A stretch of DNA of 64,000 nucleotides from Ligula intestinalis (Eukaryota; Platyhelminthes; Cestoda; Diphyllobothriidea; Diphyllobothriidae): NCBI GenBank assembly GCA_036362985.1, contig JAYGXS010000001.1, positions 51,179,954 through 51,243,953 of the forward strand, written 5' to 3'. Positions 34,088 through 47,069 of the stretch are shown here, piece by piece. The position numbers and the translations under genes were made by a program. Under the pieces are notes generated by a model. That model made no database searches, was not told the origin of the DNA, and saw only the letters and a program-made list of their open reading frames with translations. The number at the start of each line of letters is the position of its first letter. Position 1 is the stretch's first letter.

Positions 34088-34558
34088 TCAGCCGCAGTCG
34101 TCTGAGGCCGCAGCACGTGCTGACACCGAAACGCCTGCCGTTTCTCTCTTTGCACACAGGAAAGCTAAGTACACAAAGTTCCTTCGACTGGGTGCGGTTG
34201 TGCCCTCTTCGTCATTCCAATTGGCTCCTCTCAGTGGAACCTCGGATGGTGACAGCAACACACGAGCTCCCACACGGGAGTCGAAACCGTCATCAAGTGC
34301 ACTAATTTCGCGAGCACAGTGTGCTGCGCAAATCTCTAACTGCGCCCTCTGGTCTCCATGCCCAGCATGTGTGCAGTGGGCAGGATTTTGTTGGTAGCCT
34401 TGAACATAATGGCACACAGGATGAAACATGAACTTCCGCGGTTTACAAGGAGCGGCACAGGAGCAAAAATAACAAAACGAGAAAACTGAAACAAGCGACA
34501 GGATACACTCACTATGTGATTGAATCGAAGGCGGTAGGCAAGGCACGTGTGAATCCAC
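34088..34558 (-). other. unrecognised GC-rich open frame
   Basis: 156 codons, cysteine- and alanine-rich, with stretches such as RVLLSPSEVPLRGANWNDEE. No domain recognised. Base composition differs from the surrounding AT-rich intron, which suggests a repeat insertion rather than a host exon. An overlapping frame is open on the other strand. Confidence 0.2.
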
Positions 34559-36026
34559 TGGGTGCAGACTGAATTTAAATCAAGTCATCGTACTGTAGGA
34601 AACACCCTAGATCTCCTTAATTCAGGCAGTAAAAAAAGAAGTACGTAGCTTGCAATTTCCACGGCGAAAATGCATGTGCCGAATAATCTGCCTTTTGGCA
34701 CAAAGATGCCGATAAACATTGTGGAGTTGAGGAACTCCCCATCGAATATCGGGAAGTCAAAGAAAGAGTCTCTCTCGGTAAAATGAGCATCACAAGGCAG
34801 GAACTGTGTAGATAATCCATCTAGTAGAAATTTGTCAGAATACGAAAATTAAGGGTTAAGCCTTTTGTTATTTCCCCCTCAAAATTGTAGGAGGATCCCA
34901 ACACAACGACAGTGAGCATGAAATGCAAAATACGCTGATAATCATGCAGAAACGTGTACTATTTAGAGTAGGTGACAAGCCGACTGACCGAAGCAGTTTC
35001 ACTCCAGTTTTCTTCAAGCAATTGAGACGAAAAATACCCAATTATGTCAGATCAAGGAGCTGGGAAACGCGCCTGTTCGGTTAGCTCAAAAACCATCGTC
35101 AAAATATGAGAAAACGCATCACCAGTCCTTCTATTAAAAACACATTTGCATCAATAGGAATATTTTGCAAAGCCCCTTTTCACGTAATCCATGATTACAA
35201 GTTCTATACAAGCGTACATTTCATTTGAAAGTTAAAAGATTTGCTTGAGGATAAAGTAATAAACTATCAGTCCTTCTGTTCATAACCCACTGTTTGCCAG
35301 TAGCTCCTTCAATTTACTCAAGGCAATTGCGTGAGAGATGAACGTCAAACAATTAAAAAAAGTCTCCTCTCCGTTGCAAAATAATGCCGAGGAACAGAAC
35401 TTTATGTCAATCTTTATTTATGCTAATTCTTTTGGTACAGTTGTCTGATTTAACCACAAGGTACTTTTCAATTAGCTTGCTACTGGCTTGATCTGTAAAT
35501 TCTCTATATTGACTTCCTAAAATCTTCTAGAACGTTGTCCCTTTGAACCAATATATAATGCGTTATTTTTGTACAAAGCAAAAAGTTATGTTTTCCTTAA
35601 CTTAACTCACAAGTGCTTTGTAACTCTTGAGCAGCCCTGAAGCGCCACGTTATGCTCTTTTAACCCAGATTCAGCCCATGTGTAGGTCATATTGCTCTAA
35701 ATTTACTACACTTCAAATATAACGCAGCTAGATTTTATCCTTTTTATATTTTAAACAGATTTATTGTTCCTAAGAGCTTAAACTCCACCTTACATGTTCC
35801 GGGAAAGCCGGTGAGACTATTAGCGCTGCATTAAATGCAAATATGTTCAGAAACGAAGCGCTTTGTTAGAAAAAGCAATTCAGAAACCAGGTGCCACTAC
35901 CATCGAGAACAATGATATCCACCACGTGCCCTAGAGCGAGATGGGCACAGGACGGCCAATCGTGCGCAAATTTGTTTAAGGGGATTGTAGACTTGCTCAG
36001 GGCCTGTCACACTCTCTCGCACCTCA

Positions 36027-36039
36027 CCCCCCCCCCCCC
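36027..36039. repeat. poly-C run
   Basis: Thirteen C residues just upstream of the Penelope-like fragment. Confidence 0.9.
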
Positions 36040-36299
36040 TAGGTCCAGTGGCAAGACCAAGCTAAGATGACCGGGGGCAGGATCGAGGTTCAGTACACGC
36101 ACGATAGACCCGATTGTTATAAAGACAGGAAGGAGCCTCGGGTAGCATCCGATTGGGAGTGGCATAACCTGACCATAAGAGTCAGGTTTCATTACAGCCT
36201 GACTGTCAGTCCTGAGAGGAACGAGTTATCCTTCCGGTTGACAGCCCTCCAAGTCACGGCTTTTAGCATATCGTGGTAGTTTCTAAGCATGGTCGATTG

Positions 36300-37110
36300 T
36301 TGACAGTGAAGAAGTGCAGTTAAGTGCCGTGCGAACAGAGGCCTTAGACTTGCACACAAGCCAGAAGCAACCATCAGGCTCCGGGTCGTTAGATCGAAAG
36401 GCCCACTGCCATGGCAGAAAACGGCTGGAGTCGTTTACCGGACATGGGGCAGTTGTGGACAGAGCAACTACGTCGGAGAAATCGGGAGATTAGTCCGGAC
36501 GAGAATCGCCGAGCACGCAGCAGCGGTAAGGGAAAAAGACTCTCACTCGACGGGAACAAGCCATATTTTTAAGTTTAACAAGCCCGAAATCCTCGCAAGA
36601 GGTGACAACCGCGTCAGCCGCAAGCTGCTCGAGTCATGGTTTTCAGGCCCACGGTCCATCAATAAACGCAAAGGTTTATCGTTAACGTAATTCGCACTGA
36701 AACATTGCCTGAGCATGATAATCGGTCACATGGAAAGGGCCGAGCCCAGCAACAACTCTGACGACAGCGAACAGAATTGTCGCGCAATAATCAAGCCCAC
36801 ATCCACCACGGACAAGGAAATCGCGGCAATTAATGAGTCGAAAGCGAAGGGACAAGCCATTATCGCACCGATTAAGACCCCATGCGGTGGTTACAGGAGC
36901 TGATACTTACAGTACGCATGCGAATGACCGCTACGAGCTATAAATACCACGCAATCTGTGCATGTACATGTGTATCTGCGTCTTACACCATTTTACGGTT
37001 ACCTATGATTGACCATTCTCGACAAAATTCTAAACATCAGGAAAATAAAATTTTTGCTATAGTGATCGCATCTTCTTCTTCTGAAGTGCTTCTTGGAACG
37101 CGGATTTTCG
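36300..37110 (+). mobile_element. Penelope-like element, GIY-YIG and 3' end
   Basis: This is a 5'-truncated copy. The frame around 36343-36690 encodes LRLAHKPEATIR, GVVYRTWGSCGQSNYVGEIG, RTRIAEHAAAVRE and ARGDNRVSRKLLESWFSGP, which is the C-terminal GIY-YIG endonuclease of Penelope-like retroelements: the 'VYR...NYVGEIGR' strand pair and the R..EH helix are visible. It is followed by the spacer, TATAAATACC..GCAATCTGTGC, and the conserved 3' terminus ending CTTCTTCTTCTGAAGTGCTT. The reverse transcriptase is missing. The copy runs antisense to the integrin gene. Confidence 0.82.
36364..36690 (+). pseudogene. GIY-YIG endonuclease domain of Penelope-like element
   Basis: 109 codons from EATIRLRV to a stop at 36688-36690. 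GVVYRTWGSCG stands for the GIY strand and NYVGEIGR for the YIG strand, with the conserved arginine in RTRIAEH and an ESWFSGP end. The domain would nick target DNA. Without the upstream reverse transcriptase the copy is inert. Confidence 0.8.
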
Positions 37111-37946
37111 CTTCTATCGACAGAAACCTTAGAGGCGACCCCACACTCACCTCCCTCCCCAAGCACCAGTTCGCTGTCTGATTCAACTAACCATCTGATA
37201 CTGCACTTCGGCGCAAGCCTGCGCCTAGGCGTGTAACCACATCCCCATATTTAGTATGCAGGCTTTGCGCAGCCTTGCTTACGCGTACCATGCCCCCATT
37301 TGGCCCTTATGTTGATGCAACGCATCTCTAGCGCGACTCTTTTAAAAAGGTTTTATGACCAGCAGTAGCTAGTCAATAAGAACTGTGAATGCTGTTATGA
37401 CAATCGCCACGCCCCCGTTTCATAGTGGTAGGCACCACATAGGAGCTTGAAGAATGGGGCCATCAGTATACGTGAGGTAAAGGTTTGCAGCTGATATTTA
37501 TAATTTTGCAAAGGAAAGGAACAAGGCCATCCTAAAATCATGCTGAGTTACAATCTTTGGATTCCAGTTTAGCGGTTTTGACTCCTTGGAGGTCTAGGTG
37601 TTTTTGTCTATGTCTAAACAACCATTACTAGTGTTTTCGCTTCGTTAAAAAGGTTGCAAGGATTTTGAGATTAGTTTGATGAGTGACAGTTTAGACAGGA
37701 GAGAAGATCTTTTGGAAAAAACGGTCAAGCGCACAGAAGTGTGGAGCAAGCCATGTGAGAAAGCTGATGTCACTCAAGCTGCCCTCAGCTCTAAGGTCAC
37801 ATATACCGACCTTAAAACTCACGACGTATGTCAGATGAAAAAAGACAAACGAAAAAACGTCGAACACTTAAAAATTTACAGAAGAAATACTTGGAAGGTT
37901 ATCACTACCCTAAACAAAATCTCTCAAAAATGAAAGGGCTGATTAC

Positions 37947-38038
37947 CTGTGTGGGAGGTTTAATTTTGTTGTCCTTGGACCCGTGGTAGATGGCCACAGC
38001 ACCTCCTTCGCCATCATATGGCGCCCCGACGGCGAAAT
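37947..38038 (-). CDS. integrin alpha propeller blade 6 exon (GAP strand)
   Basis: Two bases complete an aspartate, then 30 codons: FAVGAPYDGEGGAVAIYHGS and KDNKIKPPTQ, ending CAG|GTAATC. Together with the previous exon's DINHDGI it gives the classical DINHDGIDDFAVGAPYDGEG calcium-binding FG-GAP block. Acceptor TGGTTTTTGCTTTAG. Confidence 0.96.
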
Positions 38039-41000
38039 CTAAAGCAAAAACCATGCGTCGTTAACAATCGAGACCAAACTGGGGGACCGGTACTAAGAAT
38101 GCAAATTCACACGTAAATGCACGGTGTAATTCGAGGGATGAGTTGTCTCCCTCGAAAAGGTCTCTTTGCCGCATTGATTCCTACACGGCCAGCGAGTAAA
38201 CTTGGCAACTAAGATGCCAACTCTGTCGTCAAGACAGCAGTGTGCTCGTTACTTGCTGGTACTTTTCCAGCACATCACTCTAACCGTTGACCGTCTACCA
38301 GCATCATGCCAAAAATGCACCCACCTAGCTCACCCTGAAATGGATCATTGGTGACCTTGCGGTGTTTGTTTACTGTGAAAGCAACTTACTTGGTTTTACG
38401 TGCTATAAAGACAATAAAACGAATTCAGAAGCCTCGCAGATTCCCAAAAAGGCAATTAGATTGAAAACAAATGCTTGAGCATAGATTCTTCTACATAGAG
38501 GGCTGGAGATACGAGAAGTTAACTTTCTCGGAATTTCTTTTATCTGCATGCGCATAAAACGTGCGCAACTAGCTTGTTCATCTAATCAAATCACAATTGT
38601 TACTCAGTGATCGTGAAACGTAGCGGGCTAACCATACACTCGACTCTGTGACCTAAATTGTACTCAGTTTCAACATTTGCTGAAAAAATTGGATATTATC
38701 TTCAAAAAGCTAGATTCACACAGGCACATTTTCACGCTTTCATAGGGGTTTTAGTTTTGTCATAAGCAAAAAGGCAAGCGCACTTCTTGAATTACCCGTT
38801 TGATCCCATTTTCAAAAGCTTCTGATGATTTTTCCCGCTACATCTGCTTTACATCAACAGAATGTCCCTGCCCCTTGAATCCACCACGAAGCCAGTGACG
38901 GCTAGCGAACTGAAGTTAATATAAACTTTAATTTGCTCTCTAAAGCCGTCTAAGGTACTATGGGAGGGCTTGCAAAGCTTTCAAGTTAAAAAGTTCGCTA
39001 AAGTACTATCATGCCGAATATGGATAGCTGTTTCACGGTAAGTACGCCATAGGTCTGCATCCTAAATCACGGTCACCTTATTCTTTAATGACGTTGTGTA
39101 TGAACGCACAATCGATAAATTGTTTCTCGGTGTTGCCGATGGCAAAATCTATAAACCCAGAAGCATTTCGCCCCAGAGCGGAGTCTAACACAAAAAGGAT
39201 TTGTATGCTTCGGACCCCTCCACAACACTAAATAATTGCTACAAAGGGAGCCTGTGTGTTCAAACTGCAAAACTGGCCCTTCTACTGAGACCTGCAGAAC
39301 AGGATACTTATTAATTAGTATAGCAGACAGGCGTAAAAGGTACAGCTCAGTCCATTATGCAGCCGGCAAAAAAAGAGCTTGGTGATTCGATCACCTCTAT
39401 CGACACCAGGTTCACGCCTCCCTCGGCCTGCCTTTATTATAATTTAAATGGGGTTTACAGTAGAAACGAGGTATCCCTAAAGTCCACATAACATAGAAGT
39501 CATAACACAAAACTCAAAATAACGAAGTCGAACTCAGTTGCTAATTCAAGGTGGCGTTGACATATACCTCCAGCTGCTAGTTTGCAAACTGGATTCTCAC
39601 TAATCCACTGCAATAGCGCTTACCCAACACTATTCATCTTGTTCCAGTAGACATCCTAACCCCAGTAGTTCACGGAATAAATCAGCGCTAAAATATGATA
39701 TTATGGTAACGTAATTTAAGTCCCTTCGACGAGGACCTACCAGCGGTAAAAATAATGAAAACAACATCAATTTCGGATAGTACTGTGGCAAAACAGTAGA
39801 AAATGTCAGAGTAGAGGGACGACAGAAATTATGGATAGACGAATACAGTTTGCTTCGGCCGTATGTAGCCTTCATTCAGCCAATCATAACCCTGTCTACC
39901 AGCTGGGACTGGAAACAGAAACATGCGCTCGAGTACGGCGCAGAGAGCTCACACAATGGGTCTAACAGATAGGTCATAAGGACTTCATCGAAACAAAGTT
40001 CATCAATGTATCACAACCTACAATGCCCTGTCACTGCAGACCGGGTATTCATTCAAATGAACGCCCACCGATCCATTGACTTACCTCTAACAAACATGCT
40101 CCATATGGGCGGCAAATTTCACGAACAGACAGCCAACTGCCATCCGTATGGAGCCTGTTTCCTTCGGAAAGCCAGTGGATCAGTGTGTGCTCATTCTTGT
40201 TTGCGTACACAGTAGATTCGTTGTTAATTATTTCAGAAGCCTACAGCACAATTTATATGAACAATACTCGCGTTTTACAAACAAATTAAACTACAACCGC
40301 GGGATTTAAAGACATAGACTTGAAAGTGTTTGAAACTAAAAATCTTGTCACTGAAATTTCCTTATAAGTTAGAAGATTGTCAGTGGTAGAGATGAATAGT
40401 ACACAAGTGATAAAAATGCACGAATTTTTGGCCAAGGCAGCTTATTTACATCATTCAAAGCCATCCGGCGCAGGTAAAATCCATAGTTTCACGTCACGGC
40501 CAATAAATGGTGGCTTTTTAGCTTGAAGCATATTTCACAGAAACTGCTTCACTATCTCGTCCCACAGACACCACGTTCCAATGTCACGAAAAGATAAATA
40601 CCTGTGTAGATGAAGGCCGGGACCAGTGGCTGACAGGTTACGAGAGGTCGCACATAAGCAAGTTCCTACTTGCACAATGACCAGGCATCATTTGGGGGAT
40701 TCCAAATATATCCTCTAGAAGCGTTTCACAAAAGAACACTGCAGCCTAGCCCAAGATATGCTAGGGGGCAGGTTTTTATCTTCAGGGAACAGCTTCCAAG
40801 TTACAAATGTTAACCTTGCGCGATAGATTAAAAGCGCCTGGAGTTGATTGCAATGGATAAAAGACTTGATCCCCAGCTGGACAGACCCCGTTCTCCCCTT
40901 TATCTAAAGAGTGGTGTATGTCAGCGGCTTGTTCGAGACAAGCCACTTAAGTATGTCTTCGAGAGGCAGTAGCAGTTGAAGTGCTCTCTCACGCCGCCCC

Positions 41001-41667
41001 TCTCAGTTATTAAAGTAAAGTCGATACTGTGAGTACTGGGCAATGCGTCCCTTCCTTGTGAGCGAAAAGCTTCAGTGCTCCCAGGACCCTGTTATCTTCA
41101 CTGAATAAAAAATTCGTAGCACAAACCATCTTTTTCCCGTGTCTGCGCTTAAGTTCCATAAGACTTCGTTGTTCTATTCACCAGACGATTTAAAAACACA
41201 TGTATATTGCCGCATCGTCACCGAATCCGCTTTAATTCAAAGAGCAGTTGCTCCAACGACGGTGTGGCTGACGGCCTAGTTGACAGAATCCAGGTTGGCA
41301 GGGACTAGCCTTAGTTTCTTGTCTGAGTTCACAGCTCTCTAAGAAAGCACATCTAAAACTAAGAGACGGCACAATATTACTCTGGCGGAGTGTCGTATGT
41401 GCGGGCATTGTTTGCGGTTCTACTTCAATGAATGAGTGCTCTGTCAATTGGCCTTGGTTTAGAGAGTGGGATTTGGAAGGATTATATTCCAGGCTATTAA
41501 TGACATAATGTGTAGACTGAAGAAATTGGGAAAACGAACATTTTATAAATATCTTCTGTCAATACTTTTGCCTTTTCATGCCCGCTAAGACAAAACTTTA
41601 ACGTCTAACATCTATTAGCAAAAGCGCTACTTTCGCCTATAGTTTGAAAAAATGAATTTGAATTTTT

Positions 41668-42169
41668 TTGCATGTTCAAGGTTTTATTTATGATGCAAGG
41701 AGCAGAAACGATAAGTCATCAATCGCAAATAACGACGACAACCACTACCTGCGAAGAGGCTCAGGAGCAACTTCGCACCATCTATTACACTGTGTTTTCA
41801 CACGCCAAACACGCTCTAGTGGTAAAACCATGTCAAGGACACCGGGTGTAGGTGTGGGCACAAACGCTGACAAAGTTAAACAGTGAAGAATGACCCTACT
41901 GACAAAAAGGCAGACTGAAATGCCCATTTCTGACACGAGCCGGTCGATACAACTGGCCGCTGTGCAGCCGCCTGCCTTCTCTGGATTGAACACCAAGGCA
42001 CCAGGGAAGAAGTATGCCCGGCAACGCGATCGGTGGACGCTCCTCCGCCACAGTTCAACACACAGCATTTCCCCTGGCTCCATGTGGCAGGCTTCATCAA
42101 AGTGTTACTCGGGCCTCACCCAAGGTAGAGGTGCTATAATGACTGCAATGAGAAAGAGCTGTTGCAGCT
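41668..42169. other. GC-richer unassigned stretch beside a Penelope-like end
   Basis: Frames of 112-131 codons are open on both strands (41745-42083 minus, 41890-42285 plus) with no recognisable domain. The block abuts the minus-strand Penelope-like terminus and probably belongs to a repeat. Confidence 0.25.
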
Positions 42170-42290
42170 TGACCCTCACACCTGAGTACGACCAAACTGC
42201 GAGGAAGACGACTCGATCACTGGGACAATACTTTTATTCGCCTGGAATTTCGAAATCCGCCGCGGATTCGCCATCAGAGACATAAGCAAT
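42170..42290 (-). mobile_element. Penelope-like 3' terminus, minus copy
   Basis: On the minus strand: GTCTCTGATGGCGAATCCGC, GGCGGATTTCGAAATTCCAG, GCGAATAAAAGTATTGTCCC, AGTGATCGAGTCGTCTTCC. Nearly the same 3' half occurs at 49680-49725. CTGATGG (42277-42271), GAATCCG/CGGATTTC arms and GAAA (42251-42248) make this the best-preserved structured terminus in the window. Confidence 0.72.
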
Positions 42291-44509
42291 AGCAGACCTT
42301 TATCTACGATCAAACTCTTCCACTTGCGATCAGCCGCCCAAGCCACGAAAAGAAGGTCACTGTTATAGTCCAGTTGTTCTAATCCGACTAGTTGATAGAA
42401 GAAGGCAAGGGAGCAGTTCTGTTGGCAACGGCTTTATTTAACACCACACAAAGGCAGGATAGTTTGTGGGTTTTGAGCTTGTTCTTTCTGGTGTATTTGT
42501 AAGGTTTGCGTCTTTCTAAAAAACTCGTGGGGTATGGTGGGCGCCCGGGCAGTCTGGAAACTTCTTGACTGCGGCTACTGGCCCCACTGTGGGGGCGGTC
42601 GTCTCGTTTGCTTAACGCACAACGTGGGCGGCATGACTGTGGGAATGATCGAGCTGGCCTGTTCGTTTCGCCGATGGCCGTGAATTAATGGGAAGTCCCG
42701 CCTCCGCGACAGTCATCATGAAGTACCGTCTACGGCCTAACTTACAGAGATGCAGAGCTCGCCAAAAGAGAATCTTGCCCTGATTCCCACGGAGAACCAT
42801 GACAGCCCCTTTAATCCCGATGTCTACCGTGTGAGGGATGTGCTGGGCTGCTGTCAGGTAGGATGATTTCAGATAAGCTTGATTCATTTCTCTCTCTCTC
42901 TTTCTATCCAATATATGGTTATCTGTCCAAACCTTGCGGTTGTTTGGTGTTAGGTAAAGCCTTCGCTTATTGCGCGTCAGGAAAGCGCACATATGAGAGT
43001 CCTCCTGCTAGTATTGCCTTTGAAAATCGCTCATTGGTTAATTGATGCCTGGGCGACTCCTGATACTGTGTGCGCATGCAAACGCTAAGGTCGGCTGTGT
43101 GACGGACTCTGTGGTAGTGATATAAACATCGTGGGCGCCATTATAGTGAAAGTTGTCCAATGTACCTATATAGCACCGAATAAACCTATGCGGCGATTGG
43201 TTCTGCGACGATTGGCTGCCGTTTCGGGTGCTTACTCTACAGCCCTACAGCTGCGATGTATTCGTGGGTTTCCGACCAGTGCGATTAGTGGTAGGAAAAT
43301 ATAGTCAGAATTGAAGGACGCTGATAGTAAGTACTCAGTGACCGTGGCTATTGTCTGTTTCCTGCGATGGCTACGAAGAAACGGACCAGGGCCAACAGAA
43401 ACGGAAAGGCAACTTTACAAGGAGAGTAGGTTAGACGGATTCTTTCGTTGGATATGGTCATAAACATGCAGTGGTTTTGTTAAGATATTGGTGCCTAACA
43501 AGGTCAGTCATGCTTTTGAGCGAGGGTTGACGGTGAGAACATATTGACTTGGGGTCAGGCGTTGGTCGCACTGGCTCACAGCACTCAAACCTTGCGTGCT
43601 TGTCATTTTTCGAGAATGGCCACTGTAGATGTTATGACTGTTTGCTGTCTTCAGCTCTTGCACGAGCGTTTCTCAGGTCTCTCGGTTAAGTTAAGAGCAT
43701 CAAGGGGTCTTCGCGACAATTGTGTTCACACCGACATCCCCACACGAGAGTAGCTTCGTCATGCACTTTCCAGTCATTCACACGATGTGGCCACTCCATT
43801 GCAATAGTATGTTCTTCACTATGAAATAGGCGTTCAGCATCCCAGTCAAATTCAACACTTGGATGCCAATTCGTTCCTAGTAATTTATATCTAACTCCTC
43901 CCGAATAGAACGCGAAGGGCGCGATTTTGATACGCTATCTGTGACGCGTCATATCATTCCATTGAAAAGTTACTCGATAATCAGCGTAAGCTGTTTATGG
44001 CACCGTCTGAACTGACGTTGCCGAGGACTCGGTAATTTTCACGGACGTAATGTAGGGGCGGTTCCTTCTTTCATGGTATGTTTTCTGCAATCTTTGGACT
44101 ACGAAAATCATAAATGGACTGTCACGGTCTTTCTGAAATCCATATTGACTCTTACGAAAAAATGGTTCAAGATACAGATTGAAACTATTGACATTGCCAG
44201 TACCCGGTAAATGTTGCAGATTTATGGTTTATTTTGCGCTTGTATGAGTGAAAATGTGCTGCGTCCTTTAAATTTCGCGGATGGAAGCGATATAGTCACG
44301 AATTTGAAAGAGAGATTTTGCTTTTGGATTTCTTAATAGAACTGGACGAAGGCTAAGATATCTGCATAAGGCCAGAGTTCTCAGGGAGGGCAAGGAAGAT
44401 GTTCGGGAAAATGGTTATTATAAGCATTTTTCAAAAGAAGCGCGTGGACAGAAACTGTCTCTGCAGAATCAGGCAGCGATAACAAAAATTCTGTCCGGAG
44501 AAATAGGAA

Positions 44510-44700
44510 TGGGAACTTTCCCACGACCCCTGTAATATACCCAGCTTTGCGCTAAACGCCAACCGGACTAAATATTCCCATGTCTTAACCCTAAGACTAA
44601 CCATAACTCAAACCTCCACCGCGACCTTAATTTAAATCACAACCTCAAACTTAACACCAACCTTTTCTAAGCCCTTACCCTAGCAGTAGTCATAAGTAAT
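44510..44700 (-). repeat. degenerate TTAGG-like block 3
   Basis: CTTAACCCTAAGACTAACC, CCTTAATTT and CTTAACACCAACC units on the plus strand. Opens near a GGGAACTTTCCCACGACCCC stretch. Confidence 0.55.
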
Positions 44701-44889
44701 TGTGTTGGAATTTTGTAAAAGCCACCTAAGTAACGGGCGGCTCCTGTCAGGGGAGTACATGTGAGCTGTTTCTACAAAATGCTCAACTTATAAGTAGAAT
44801 CTGACACGGGAATCTGAGACTGATCTATAAATCAGTTATCAAGCCTATTGATATCGAAAGATCAATGTAATAGCTCCAAAGCTTTCCAT

Positions 44890-45290
44890 ACTTCGTATTG
44901 AGACATTGTCTGAGAAGAAGAATCAGCCACGTAGGAAGGGCCGGGCCCAGCAACAGCTCTGACGACAACGAACATAATTGTCGCGTAATTAGCAAGCCCG
45001 AATCCATTACGGATGACAAAATAGCGGCAATTTTTGGCTTGGAAGCGAACTGCCAGGCCAATTACGACCCCCAGCAGTGATACGCATGCGGCCCCGAGCC
45101 AGTACGAACTTTTAATACTACATAATCTGTGCATATATCACCTTATTCTACAGTTACCGCTGACACAGGGCTCTCGGCAGAATCCGAAACCTCAGGCAAA
45201 TAAACTTCTTGTTTCAGCGATCGCATCTTCTACTTCTGGACTGCTTCCTGGAACTCGTTTTTCCGCTTTTATCGGCAAGTTCCACCACCC
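44890..45290 (+). mobile_element. Penelope-like element, 3' fragment
   Basis: Starts within the region downstream of the GIY-YIG domain (AGACATTGTCTGAGAAGAAG, then GGGCCGGGCCCAGCAACAGC) and shares with 36700-37110 the ATTGTCGCG, GCGGCAATT and CGCATGCGG landmarks. It then carries the 3' terminus CCGCTGACACAGGGCTCTCG, CAGAATCCGAAACCTCAGGC, AAATAAACTTCTTGTTTCAG, CGATCGCATCTTCTACTTCT and CTTCCTGGAACTCG. No coding potential remains. Confidence 0.75.
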
Positions 45291-45869
45291 TCCACGACAA
45301 GTGTGAGAGGACTTGACAGTGCGGTTTTACATCACGCATACGGACTGTGAATTAACAAACTGGACAAATACTAAAAATTCCAGTAACCAACGCCCGAGTA
45401 CTGCCCTCGACTACTCCCATCCTATAAGGAGGGATGAAAGACAAACTGCCAGCCTAGATCACCTCTATTTGCATCAGTTCAATCACCTGCTCCTGTGAGC
45501 AGAATATATTGGTCGCAGGAGTCGGCGTTTGTCCAAAAGAGTACAAGCATCCATTCCAGTATGTTTAGAGAAGGACCAACTAAATGGCATGAAAAGTTCC
45601 ATGAAAGCGCAATTGGTAGACTCAAACTATCACGTAGATGCCAGAAAAGCCTTCTGAATGATCTACAAGGCACCTCAAGCTATTTAAAATGTCTCAGATG
45701 GCAAAGCGGCCGCCATCAGGCTACGCTGGCTGGTCCATCGAGCCGAAAGGAACTTCGTAACGGCGCCGCAGTTACCATGGCCGAAAGTAGCTGATGCAAC
45801 AGCCTGCAGCTCATCACCTATCTCGGCTACCAATCTCCCCTAACGCTCATCAGAATTTTGACCGCGATT

Positions 45870-45878
45870 CCCCCCCCC
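45870..45878. repeat. short poly-C run
   Basis: Nine C residues followed by a C-rich ACCACC stretch. Confidence 0.8.
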
Positions 45879-46079
45879 ACCACCTACCCTCACAACCGCA
45901 CTATTTTTTCGATCAATCCGCATAGTTTATTGAATTAATTACGACATAAATTTACAGGCCTGACGAGAATTTATCGAAAACAAACGTATGATAGCCAATT
46001 TATTTTCTGACATTTTCAATAGGAATTTTCGCAAATACCACCATCCCTCTTTGAAGATTTTTATGGGTCGCCAATAACC

Positions 46080-46930
46080 ACCCAGGTAGGGTGAGGGCAG
46101 ACGTCAGGAGCAAATTGCACACACGCAAAGATTACAAGCACAACTGTCGGATTTTATCTGCTGCAGTAGTATCTCGCCCAAAACCTCTGCTCCAAAAACT
46201 GAAGCACATCTTGAGGTGCCAGCATTATAAATCATCTGATAAGGAAGCACAACGTAACAGACAGGTTGCACACAAGCAAGTCGACGGTTGCAACACACAT
46301 CACGACCGCGTTATGACGACGAGCTCATACGTTTGCCAGATGGGCGGCGGGGGTCCTGTGGTGGGCGATGAGTCATTACCGGTGTGTAGCACACGTCGGG
46401 TTGCTGCAGCAACAGCATCAGTAGGAAGCCGGATGGGTGGGGCACTGCGCACGGACGCCCAAACCCGCACATGACGTGAGCTTCTACCCACCTGCTGATA
46501 CGTGTCAGTAAGAAGAGACACAGCGGCAACCAGGTCTCACTGTCAGTGCGAGAAGAGCTACCTAGGGTCGAGAGCTGTGAGCCGCAGAACCTTACTTCTG
46601 GTGGAGGGGGGAGGCAGCTGTGTTTTGCGGTGCTCTGTGCGCGATCAAGGCAGAAGGTGAAAATCGCTCACTCACTCACTCACTCACACACACGGTAAGG
46701 TTTTGTTCGGCTTAGGGGTTAACGCACAGTGGAAGTGAGTCGACCCACCAAGGTGGGAGAGACAATTGAGCAAAAAACCTCACTGATAGTGACTCAAAGG
46801 GACGAAAAAACCGCAAACAGGCAGGCGAATGTGGTATTTAGGCCTGACACACATTCAGAAGACAGTGAGTCAAATAAACACGCACTAATTTCAGGCAGGG
46901 TGGAAGAACACTTGAAGAGGAGCATATAGT
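46080..46930. other. GC-rich unassigned block
   Basis: Open on both strands (46091-46474 plus, 127 codons; 46300-46529 minus) but without a recognisable domain. A TTCGGCTTAGGGGTTAACGC sequence near 46708 resembles a worn tRNA A box. Composition suggests a repeat insertion. Confidence 0.3.
46667..46693. repeat. CTCA/CA microsatellite
   Basis: CTCA units followed by CACA units, directly visible. Confidence 0.9.
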
Positions 46931-47069
46931 CGGACGTTTTAACAGCATTTGTGTCTGTTTACTGTCTTGCCTCGCCGATTGCACCCAGACTAATTTCATG
47001 ATTCGTTGAGCTTTGCTTGGTTCAACCGTTTATGGGGCCCCCTACGGGACAGGGAAACAGAAACACCCC

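Larger units (their letters stand above)
31167..37946 (-). other. intron with Penelope-like insertions
   Basis: About 6.8 kb. It holds a Penelope-like 3' terminus at 33660-33815, a larger GIY-YIG-bearing fragment at 36300-37110 and a C run at 36027-36039. A GC-richer 156-codon minus-strand frame at 34088-34558 is unrecognised. A plus-strand frame at 37676-37933 is lysine-rich and domainless. Confidence 0.65.

Noticed and set aside
34088..34558. 156-codon frame as a host gene
   Set aside because: Open on both strands, GC shift relative to surroundings, no recognisable domain; more like a repeat.
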